From: Clostridia bacterium
GTDB taxonomy: Bacteria; Bacillota; Clostridia; Christensenellales; Borkfalkiaceae
Reading direction: 5' to 3'
DNA: 11,446 bases
NCBI GenBank assembly: GCA_029052615.1
Contig: JAIDIR010000058.1
Coordinates: 1 to 11,446 of the forward strand
Shown: one piece after another, positions 5,444-11,446 of the stretch
How the letters are laid out: every line of letters begins with the position of its first letter
How positions within the stretch are numbered: position 1 is the stretch's first letter
Notes under the pieces: model-generated
The model's database searches: none
The model's input: the letters and a program-made list of their open reading frames with translations, nothing else
Told to the model about the DNA's origin: nothing
Position numbers and translations under genes: made by a program

Positions 5444-6331
5444 TTGGAAGTTTTACTCGACGCATTGAAGGATACGCTTATCGTATTCCCGTTTATCTTA
5501 ATAATATATATGCTCATCGAGCTTTTGGAAAACGGCACGACCGCCGCCAAGAGCCGCCGTGCGCTTCAAGGTCCGCTTGCGCCGCTTATAGGCAGTGCTA
5601 CGGGCCTCGTTCCGCAGTGCGGTTTTTCGGTTATGGCGGCAAGACTGTATGATTCGGGGCTTATCCGTACGGGCACGATTATGGCGGTGTTTCTTGCAAC
5701 CAGCGACGAGGCGCTTATAATCCTGCTTGTCAACAGTCCGCTCAGCGCACAGGCGGCTCAGTCCATTCTTCCGCTCATTTTAATTAAACTGCTCGTCGCG
5801 GTATCGGCAGGCTATCTTATCAACCTGATTATACCCGACAGGCACGCGGACGTTCAGCCGCTTTACGGCAACTCGGGCGAAATAACTTCCTATTCGTGCG
5901 GACACGACCACGCGGGCAAATCCTCCGTCAGACTGTATATCGTCGAACCGCTTCTGCACGCTTTAAAGGTTACGGCGTTTATACTGATAGTAAACCTCGT
6001 GCTTGGCTTTATTATCGCGGAGGTGGGCGAGGAAACCATTGCCAAGGGGCTGATAGGCGGCGCGTATATACAGCCGTTTATCACCGCCGCGGTGGGGCTT
6101 ATTCCCAACTGCGCGTCGTCCACGGTCATAACCGAAACCTTCGTAAAGGGCGGCATAACCTTCGGTAGCTGCATTGCGGGCTTATGCACCAACGCGGGGC
6201 TGGGGCTGGTGGTGCTTTTAAAGAACACCAAAAAGATAAAAAGGAATATTCTTTTGGTTATTTCACTGTACGCAATAGCGGTCATCGTTGGCATAGTAAT
6301 CAACGTTATATACGCCGCGATAGGGCTGTAA
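5444..6331 (+). CDS. Putative heavy-metal/arsenic exporter (ArsP_2 family)
   Basis: A polytopic membrane protein of 295 residues that I place in the ArsP_2 family (putative 10-TM heavy-metal exporter, also annotated arsenic efflux or putative manganese transporter). Two halves carry matching motifs: GLVPQCGFSVMAA (54-66) followed by GLIRTGTIMAVFLATSDEA, and GLIPNCASSTVIT (218-230) followed by GGITFGSCIAGLCTNAG. This indicates an internal two-fold repeat. C59 and C223 occupy equivalent places, and the SDEA acidic pair (87-90) lies in a membrane segment. The loop between the halves has CGHDH (152-156), a small metal-binding-like cluster. Family knowledge suggests efflux of a metal or arsenical; the actual ion is not known. 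The TTG at 5444 is the start, with AAGGTG (5433-5438) five bases upstream; no better in-frame ATG exists before the first membrane segment. Confidence 0.82.
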   Translation: MEVLLDALKDTLIVFPFILIIYMLIELLENGTTAAKSRRALQGPLAPLIGSATGLVPQCGFSVMAARLYDSGLIRTGTIMAVFLATSDEALIILLVNSPLSAQAAQSILPLILIKLLVAVSAGYLINLIIPDRHADVQPLYGNSGEITSYSCGHDHAGKSSVRLYIVEPLLHALKVTAFILIVNLVLGFIIAEVGEETIAKGLIGGAYIQPFITAAVGLIPNCASSTVITETFVKGGITFGSCIAGLCTNAGLGLVVLLKNTKKIKRNILLVISLYAIAVIVGIVINVIYAAIGL

Positions 6332-6334
6332 AAA

Positions 6335-6351
6335 AGTAAACGAAATTTACT
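6335..6351 (+). terminator. Weak AT-rich hairpin after the exporter gene
   Basis: AGTAAA (6335-6340) can pair with TTTACT (6346-6351) immediately after the exporter stop codon. The stem is short and AT-rich and lacks a U-tract, so termination here is doubtful. Confidence 0.2.
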
Positions 6352-6372
6352 AAAAATTCACTTGCAATTCGT

Positions 6373-6402
6373 TTGACTTTTTGCCGCGTGCTTTGGTATA
6401 AT
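6373..6402 (+). promoter_or_regulatory. Strong promoter of rpsU
   Basis: TTGACT (6373-6378), 18 bases, then a consensus TATAAT (6397-6402) preceded by TGG as an extended -10. It is the closest match to consensus among the promoters here, as suits a ribosomal protein gene. The predicted start near 6409 gives a leader of about 50 nt. Confidence 0.8.
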
Positions 6403-6459
6403 TTGTAAGCGTTTCGGTTTTACGCGAAAATCTTTAAACGAGAGGAGGTGAATAAAGCA

Positions 6460-6636
6460 ATGTCGACTATCAGAGTAGGCGAAAACGAATCCGTAGAAAG
6501 CGCACTGAGAAGATTTAAGAGAAAGTGCTCGCGCGACGGTATCATCGGCGACCTCAGAAAGAAAGAATTTTACGAATCTCCTTCCGTAAAGAGGCGCAAG
6601 AAGAGCGAAGCCGCAAGAAAGAGAAATAAGAACTGA
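6460..6636 (+). CDS. rpsU: Small ribosomal subunit protein bS21
   Basis: bS21 binds the 30S platform near the anti-Shine-Dalgarno end of 16S rRNA and helps in initiation. The 58-residue protein begins MSTIRVGENESVESALRRF and contains RKCSRDGIIGDLRKKEFYESPS (about 20-41), then a very basic tail with KRRKK and RKRNKN. This is the usual length and pattern. ATG 6460 is preferred to the in-frame GTG at 6448, because that GTG is part of the near-perfect ribosome site AGGAGGTG (6443-6450), which sits nine bases before the ATG. The gene has its own strong promoter and a terminator, so it is a single-gene unit. In many Firmicutes rpsU is followed by yqeY; here it is not. Confidence 0.97.
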   Translation: MSTIRVGENESVESALRRFKRKCSRDGIIGDLRKKEFYESPSVKRRKKSEAARKRNKN

Positions 6637-6642
6637 AAAAAC

Positions 6643-6679
6643 AAACTCTACCAAAGCTAAAACTTCGGTAGAGTTTTTT
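6643..6679 (+). terminator. Intrinsic terminator of rpsU
   Basis: AAACTCTACC (6643-6652) pairs with GGTAGAGTTT (6667-6676), ten pairs. After one mismatch, AAG/CTT extends the stem. The T run reaches 6679. It begins seven bases after the rpsU stop codon. Confidence 0.92.
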
Positions 6680-6747
6680 CATTGAAATATATGTCGCAAA
6701 AACACGCTAAATGTAGACGGCGTGAATAAGTTGTTGTAAGGTGTAAA

Positions 6748-7125
6748 ATGGACGATATAAAGGCAATTGCAAAACAGGCAAAACGGCGGCTGGGCACCGA
6801 TTTCTGGCGGAGGTGCAAGGAGGACGTGGATACCACCGCGCGCGAGGCGGAAAAGAACGGTAAGAACGCCGGCAAAGTAAAATCACACCTGTACGATAAA
6901 GTTAAAAGCGTTATCCGCGGCGAGGCGGAGGACGAATTCTATTTAAAGGTCAAAAAGCTTTTGGACGAGTACGGAGAAACCTCCGACGCGATAGGCAGGC
7001 TGACCGACAGGGAATATTTCAACACCCTTTCCTACGAGGAACGCCAGCGGTACACCATGGAGCTTTCAAGCAAATATCTTGCGGCACTTGAAAAATACAG
7101 AAAAGAAAAAGAGAGCGCGTTATAG
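6748..7125 (+). CDS. Hypothetical cytosolic helical protein (125 aa)
   Basis: I do not recognise this protein. It is soluble, rich in Lys, Glu, Asp and Arg, with no Cys, signal peptide or membrane segment, and is probably mostly helical. The aromatic residues cluster in FWRR (19-22), EFYLKVKKLLDEYG (63-76) and YFNTLSYEERQRYTMEL (89-105). The C-terminus is a charged helix. ATG 6748 has a short-spaced ribosome site AAGGTG (6738-6743), four bases away. The rpsU terminator lies upstream and the pcrA promoter directly downstream, so it seems to be its own unit, but I see no convincing promoter between 6680 and 6747. Coding is supported by codon use like that of its neighbours and by the absence of a competing reading frame. 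Confidence 0.7.
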   Translation: MDDIKAIAKQAKRRLGTDFWRRCKEDVDTTAREAEKNGKNAGKVKSHLYDKVKSVIRGEAEDEFYLKVKKLLDEYGETSDAIGRLTDREYFNTLSYEERQRYTMELSSKYLAALEKYRKEKESAL

Positions 7126-7133
7126 TCAATTCC

Positions 7134-7162
7134 TTGATTATACGCGCCCTTTATGATATAAT
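7134..7162 (+). promoter_or_regulatory. Promoter of pcrA-ligA
   Basis: TTGATT (7134-7139), 17 bases, then consensus TATAAT (7157-7162), preceded by TGA as an extended -10. The start site is expected near 7169, giving a leader of about 9 nt with no Shine-Dalgarno sequence. An 11-bp inverted repeat, TACAAATTGTA (7162-7172), covers the expected start site. Confidence 0.75.
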
Positions 7163-7177
7163 ACAAATTGTACACTT

Positions 7178-9544
7178 ATGAACGAAATACTTGCAAAACT
7201 CAACGAAGAACAGCTTAAACCCGTGCTCGATACCGAGGGCGCGGTTTTGGTGCTTGCCGGCGCGGGAAGCGGAAAGACGAGGGTTCTCACCTCGCGCATA
7301 GCGCACATTCTGGATAAAAGGTTGTGCTCGCCTTCCAACGTGCTTGCCATAACCTTTACCAACAAGGCGGCGCGCGAAATGAAGGAGAGGGTAAGCGCGT
7401 TTTTGGGCGATATCGAAAATATGTGGATATGCACCATCCACTCTATGTGCGTGCGCATATTGCGCCGCTATGGCGAGGCGGCGGGCATACAGCCCAACTT
7501 TTCCATTTACAGCGAAACCGAGCGCGCCAACGTCATAAAAAAGATTTTCAAGGAACTCGATTACGACGAGAAAATTTTGAAGTCGGTCAAGTACCATATA
7601 GGCAACGCCAAGATGCTGGGGCTCGACCCCGACCTGTACGCACAGCGGTATAAGTACGAGGAAAATATAAAACCCGCCGTGGAGGTGTACGAAAGGTACA
7701 ACGCCCAGCTTAAATCCAACAACGCTCTCGATTTCGACGATTTGCTCGTCGAAACGTTGCGGCTGCTGAGGGGGAACGCGGAGGTCAGGGATTACCTTTC
7801 GGACAAGTTCCGCTACATACACGTGGACGAATTTCAGGACACGAACTCGGTGCAGTACAACATAATAAAGCTGCTTGCCTCCAAGCACGGCAACCTGTTT
7901 GCGGTGGGTGACGACGACCAGTCAATTTACGGCTGGCGCGGCGCGGAGATTGAAAATATTCTGCGGTTCGACAAGGACTATCCGCAGGCGAAGATATATA
8001 AATTACAGCGCAACTACCGCTCGACGAAATCCATTTTAAACCTTGCGAACGTCATTATAGCCAACAACGGCAAGCGCCATAAAAAGTCGCTGTGGACGGA
8101 TGCGGAGGAGGGCGTGCAGCCCGAATACGTGCAGGCTGACGAGGAAAAGGACGAGGCGCTTTTTGCGGCAAAAACCATAAACGCTGCGGTATATGCGGGG
8201 GGCAAATACTCTGATTTCGCAATTTTAATGCGTATAAACGCCCTCACGCGCGCCTACGAGCAGGAGTTTGCAAAGTACGGTATACCATATAAAGTGTTCG
8301 GCGGCTTCAAGTTTTTCGAGCGTAAGGAAATTAAAGACGTTCTCGCGTATATGCGCCTCATTTCCAACCCGTTCGACGACGAGGCGTTCACGAGAATTAT
8401 CAACGTGCCGCGCCGCGGAATAGGCGCAAAGACGCTGGAAGTTATGTCGCAGTACGCGCAGGACGAGGGGCTTTCGCTTTACGATGCGTGCATAGACGTA
8501 AACAGGCTTTCGTTGCCCGCTTCGGCAAAGTCCAAGATAGGCGACTTTGCCAACGTGCTTAAAAATCTGGTCGTTTCGGCGCAGAGCATGACGGTCGGCG
8601 ACCTCGTGCGCGACATAATTATTTCAACCGATCTGAAGTCGGCTTACGACGACCACACCGACGAGGGCGACGCAAAGCTTGCCAACCTTGACGAGTTTAT
8701 CGCGGCGGTCGACGACTTCGTAAGGCTCAATCCCACGGCGACTTTAAACGACTATCTCAATCAGGTCACGCTGGCTTCGGATACCGACGAAATGGATGAC
8801 GGCGAGTACGTCACCCTCGCAACCATACATTCGGTCAAGGGACTTGAATTCAACAACGTTATTATTTGCGGCTTGGAGGAAGGAATTATGCCCACCTCGC
8901 GCGCCAAGGACGACCCTGCGGCAATCGAGGAGGAAAGGCGGCTTATGTACGTCGCCATCACGCGCGCAAGAAAGCTTTTGTGGTTGACGCGCTCCAAGAG
9001 CCGCTATCTGTACGGACACAGGGAGGCGACCATACCCTCGCCCTTCGTGCGCGAGCTTAAGGGCAACTTCAAGGCGCAGGAGGACGAAAGCTATGCAAGG
9101 CGCCCGTCGTCTTACGGCGGATATTCTGGCGGCTACGGAGGCGGCTACGGTGCGCGCAGCACTTACAATAATTACGGCTCGTACGGTTCGCGCAAAAGCT
9201 CCTACGGCGGTGACGGCTACGAGGGCGACTTCTGGGAGGGAACTTCCTCGCGCGGCAGGGGACTTTATTCCGCGGACGACGGATACTCGCCCGACCCCGT
9301 GCCTTCATATTCACAGCCTAAAAAGGCGTTTTCGCCCGCTTCGTCGTTCGGCACCAATAAACCTGCGGCGGCGCAAAAATCGGGCGGCAAAAATTATTAC
9401 GTCGGATGCAAAGTCAAGCACCCCAAGTTCGGCACGGGTACGGTAATCGCGCTTAAAAACGGCGGCACGGTGGTGGACATAGCGTTTGAAAATCAGGGCA
9501 TTAAGGAGCTTTCGGCTTCCATAGCTCCGCTGGAGATAATATGA
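7178..9544 (+). CDS. pcrA: ATP-dependent DNA helicase PcrA (UvrD family)
   Basis: A superfamily 1 3'-to-5' helicase for repair, plasmid and phage replication, and transcription-coupled removal of stalled polymerase. The 788 residues hold all the motifs: Walker A AGAGSGKT (27-34), TFTNKAAREM, DEFQDTN (217 on), GDDDQSIYGWRGA (from 244), LQRNYRST, TIHSVKGLEF (549-558) and LMYVAITRAR (589-598). The C-terminal part from about 740, YYVGCKVKHPKFGTGTV, is the PcrA tail domain that contacts RNA polymerase in Bacillus. Between them, residues 642-739 form a low-complexity linker rich in Gly, Ser and Tyr (12 Tyr). The length is slightly above the usual 720-750, all of it from this linker. ATG 7178 has no ribosome site, matching the very short predicted leader. 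The stop overlaps the ligA start. Confidence 0.97.
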   Translation: MNEILAKLNEEQLKPVLDTEGAVLVLAGAGSGKTRVLTSRIAHILDKRLCSPSNVLAITFTNKAAREMKERVSAFLGDIENMWICTIHSMCVRILRRYGEAAGIQPNFSIYSETERANVIKKIFKELDYDEKILKSVKYHIGNAKMLGLDPDLYAQRYKYEENIKPAVEVYERYNAQLKSNNALDFDDLLVETLRLLRGNAEVRDYLSDKFRYIHVDEFQDTNSVQYNIIKLLASKHGNLFAVGDDDQSIYGWRGAEIENILRFDKDYPQAKIYKLQRNYRSTKSILNLANVIIANNGKRHKKSLWTDAEEGVQPEYVQADEEKDEALFAAKTINAAVYAGGKYSDFAILMRINALTRAYEQEFAKYGIPYKVFGGFKFFERKEIKDVLAYMRLISNPFDDEAFTRIINVPRRGIGAKTLEVMSQYAQDEGLSLYDACIDVNRLSLPASAKSKIGDFANVLKNLVVSAQSMTVGDLVRDIIISTDLKSAYDDHTDEGDAKLANLDEFIAAVDDFVRLNPTATLNDYLNQVTLASDTDEMDDGEYVTLATIHSVKGLEFNNVIICGLEEGIMPTSRAKDDPAAIEEERRLMYVAITRARKLLWLTRSKSRYLYGHREATIPSPFVRELKGNFKAQEDESYARRPSSYGGYSGGYGGGYGARSTYNNYGSYGSRKSSYGGDGYEGDFWEGTSSRGRGLYSADDGYSPDPVPSYSQPKKAFSPASSFGTNKPAAAQKSGGKNYYVGCKVKHPKFGTGTVIALKNGGTVVDIAFENQGIKELSASIAPLEII
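9101..9394 (+). other. Gly/Ser/Tyr-rich disordered linker of PcrA
   Basis: Residues 642-739 of PcrA have repeated GGY and SYG units (such as YGGYSGGYGGGYG), then Ser/Pro-rich sequence, with twelve Tyr and several Arg/Lys in 98 residues. It joins the helicase core to the C-terminal RNA-polymerase-binding domain. It is almost certainly disordered. Linkers here are variable in PcrA proteins, but the Tyr/Gly pattern resembles the low-complexity segments of RNA-binding proteins that self-associate. Confidence 0.7.
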
Positions 9545-11446
9545 AAGAGGACAGAGTTCGTTATCTTATAGACACGCTCAACAAGTGGGCGTACGAATAT
9601 TACGTTTTGGATAATCCGTCGGTTGAGGACAGGGAGTACGACAGGCTGTACGACGAACTTAAGGCAATCGAGGAGCAGACGGGTGTGGTTGAGTTCGACA
9701 GCCCCACAAAGCGCGTCGGCGGCGAGCCCATCGAAAAATTCGAAAAGCACGCGCATATTCACAGGCTGTACAGTCTGGATAAATCGGTCACCTACGACCA
9801 GCTTTCGGCGTTCTTCACGCGCATAAGAAAAGTGGTTGAACGCCCCATGTTCACCGTCGAATATAAATTTGACGGGCTTACGATGTGCTTAACCTACGAC
9901 GGCGGAAAGTTTGTGCGCGCCACCACGAGGGGCAACGGCGTGGAGGGCGAGGACGTAACCGCGCAGTGTCTGACCATAAAAAGCTTCCCTCTCACAATCG
10001 ATTACAAGGGGCTGTTGGAGGTGCAGGGCGAGGCGGTTATAAGGCTGTCCGTTCTGGAAGAATACAACAGGACGGCAAAGGAACAACTTAAAAACGCGCG
10101 CAACGCGGCGGCGGGGGCGATACGAAATTTAGACCCCAAGGTGACGGCGGAGCGCAAGCCCGAAATTCTTTTTTATAACGTCAATTATATGGATGACGGC
10201 GAGCTGCCCACGCAGCAGGAGCACTTCGAATTTTTAAAGCGCAACGGCTTTAAGGTCTTTCCCTTCCTGCGCGTTTGCGGCTCGGAAGAGGAGGTTATTT
10301 CCGCAGTCGAGGAAATCGAGGTCGGGCGCAAGAGTCTGGACGTTTTGACCGACGGTGCGGTAATAAAATTAAACGACGCCACCGTGCGCGAAAGCATTGG
10401 CTACACGGACAAATTTCCGCGCTGGGCAATGGCGTTCAAGTTCGAGGCGGAGGAGGCCGAAACGGTCGTCAACAACGTGCGCTGGCAGGTTGGCAGAACG
10501 GGCAAGCTTACGCCTCTTGCCGAAGTCGAGCCGGTTGATTTGGGCGGCGTTACCGTAAGAAAGGCGACCTTGAACAACCTCGGCGATATAAAGAAAAAGG
10601 GCGTCAGGATAAATAGCCGCGTGCTTATCCGCCGCTCCAACGAGGTCATTCCCGAAATTCTGGGCTGCATAGAGGATACCCCGCAGAGCGTGGACGTGCA
10701 AAAGCCCGACAGGTGCCCTTTCTGCAAGAGTGAGCTTTCCGAAATCGGCGCGAATATTTTTTGTACCAACAGGCTGTGCAGGCCGCGCGTCGTTGCAACC
10801 CTGGCGCACTTTGCAAGCAAGGACGCAATGGATATCGACGGATTTTCGGAGGCGACGGCAACGCTTATGTTTGAAACTTTGGGCGTGCTCAAGCCCTCCC
10901 AGCTGTACTCGCTTACCGCCGAAGATATAGGAAAACTCGAAGGATTTAAGGACAAAAAGATAAGCAATCTGCTTGCCGCGATAGAGAAAAGCAGGACGGT
11001 AAACGCCGACGCGTTCGTCTTTGCACTGGGCGTGGACGGAGTGGGTAAGGTTGCTTCCAAAGCGCTCGTCGACAGGTTCGGCGGCGTGGAAGGTCTGCGC
11101 TCCGCAACCGAGGAAGAGCTTATCGGTATGAGGGATATAGGCGCTATAACTGCGCGCAATATCGTCAACTGGTTTGCCGACCCCGACAACGCGGAGGAGC
11201 TGGACACTTTGCTCGGTCAGGTTACCTTAAAAATCAAGCAAAACGGCGATAATTCGGGTATATTCGCGGGGCAATCGGTCGTTTTAACCGGTGCGCTGTC
11301 ATCTTTTACGCGCAGCGAGGCGCAGAAAATAATAGAAGAAAACGGCGGCGTTTGCCAGAGTGCGGTCACTTCCAAAACGACTTTGGTCATCGCGGGCGAG
11401 GCTGCGGGCTCCAAGCTTGCCAAGGCGCAAAAACTGGGAATACAAG
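9541..11446 (+). CDS. ligA: NAD-dependent DNA ligase LigA, 3' end beyond window
   Basis: LigA seals nicks in DNA using NAD+ and is essential for replication. 635 residues are visible; the BRCT domain at the end is cut by the window edge. Visible parts: the Ia domain that binds NMN (YEYYVLDNPSVEDREYD, 18-34), the active-site K109 in EYKFDG, VQGEAV (161-166), NARNAAAGAIRNLDP (185-199), DGAVIK (271-276), WAMAFKF (295-301), OB-fold VGRTGKLTPLAEVEPV (317-332), the Zn finger C392, C395, C408, C413, helix-hairpin-helix repeats (about 430-555) and BRCT from about 573. All key catalytic residues I can check are present. Differences from the common form are KFDG for KIDG or KVDG, VQGE for VRGE, and ATLNN for ATLHN. 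They match a divergent clostridial type as I remember it. The ATG overlaps the pcrA stop (ATGA), with GGAG at 9532-9535, so it is translationally coupled to pcrA. Confidence 0.96.
   Translation, partial: MKEDRVRYLIDTLNKWAYEYYVLDNPSVEDREYDRLYDELKAIEEQTGVVEFDSPTKRVGGEPIEKFEKHAHIHRLYSLDKSVTYDQLSAFFTRIRKVVERPMFTVEYKFDGLTMCLTYDGGKFVRATTRGNGVEGEDVTAQCLTIKSFPLTIDYKGLLEVQGEAVIRLSVLEEYNRTAKEQLKNARNAAAGAIRNLDPKVTAERKPEILFYNVNYMDDGELPTQQEHFEFLKRNGFKVFPFLRVCGSEEEVISAVEEIEVGRKSLDVLTDGAVIKLNDATVRESIGYTDKFPRWAMAFKFEAEEAETVVNNVRWQVGRTGKLTPLAEVEPVDLGGVTVRKATLNNLGDIKKKGVRINSRVLIRRSNEVIPEILGCIEDTPQSVDVQKPDRCPFCKSELSEIGANIFCTNRLCRPRVVATLAHFASKDAMDIDGFSEATATLMFETLGVLKPSQLYSLTAEDIGKLEGFKDKKISNLLAAIEKSRTVNADAFVFALGVDGVGKVASKALVDRFGGVEGLRSATEEELIGMRDIGAITARNIVNWFADPDNAEELDTLLGQVTLKIKQNGDNSGIFAGQSVVLTGALSSFTRSEAQKIIEENGGVCQSAVTSKTTLVIAGEAAGSKLAKAQKLGIQ

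Noticed and set aside
7151..7888. Long minus-strand open frame opposite pcrA
   Set aside because: It lies antisense to the conserved helicase domain, has no recognisable domain or ribosome site, and is explained by codon bias of pcrA.
9101..9200. DNA tandem repeat in pcrA
   Set aside because: The GGY units are repeated at protein level only; codons vary and there is no exact DNA repeat unit, so I list it as a low-complexity linker.
10401..11207. Long minus-strand open frame opposite ligA (268 codons)
   Set aside because: Ser/Ala/Leu-rich composition typical of antisense to a real gene; ligA motifs on the plus strand are unambiguous across this region.

Overview
The window looks like chromosomal housekeeping DNA of a low-to-mid GC Firmicute, most likely an uncultured member of the Clostridia. 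The evidence is a pcrA-ligA pair in the order usual for Firmicutes, a clostridial-style divergent LigA, QueH rather than QueG, a 58-residue bS21, strong AGGAGG-type ribosome sites, TTG starts, and extended -10 promoters. I see no mobile element, CRISPR array, tRNA or rRNA. The genus cannot be fixed from the sequence alone.

Layout, left to right. A terminator-like hairpin (1-90) precedes a small minus-strand membrane protein of unknown function (91-639). A divergent intergenic region carries a promoter for trmB (792-1460), which is followed with no gap by a membrane-anchored metallophosphoesterase (1461-2273). A bidirectional terminator (2289-2325) separates this pair from a minus-strand pair: an ornithine-carbamoyltransferase-like protein (2340-3278) lying downstream of queH (3339-3935). 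A divergent promoter region (3936-4102) then drives queH leftward and a MalK/UgpC-like ABC ATPase (4103-5326) rightward. After a structured intergenic stretch comes an ArsP_2-type putative metal or metalloid exporter (5444-6331). The right half holds rpsU with its own promoter and terminator, a small unknown cytosolic protein, and the pcrA-ligA operon joined by an ATGA overlap. ligA runs off the window.

Most genes act in tRNA modification (TrmB, QueH), translation (bS21) and DNA repair and replication (PcrA, LigA). They are not an obvious single pathway. The most notable theme is that several recognisable enzymes have lost residues normally considered catalytic. The ABC ATPase has a changed signature motif, catalytic Glu and switch His. 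The carbamoyltransferase has lost the CP-binding His and the SMG and HCLP motifs. TrmB has lost the Asp, His and Arg of its PWPKxRHxKRR-type motif. The first two are candidates for new functions. TrmB and LigA may simply be lineage variants.

Transcription signals are unusually readable. Five promoters have a TGn extended -10 element. For trmB and queH the predicted start site falls on or next to the start codon, so these mRNAs are predicted to be leaderless. pcrA has a predicted leader of about 9 nt and no Shine-Dalgarno sequence.
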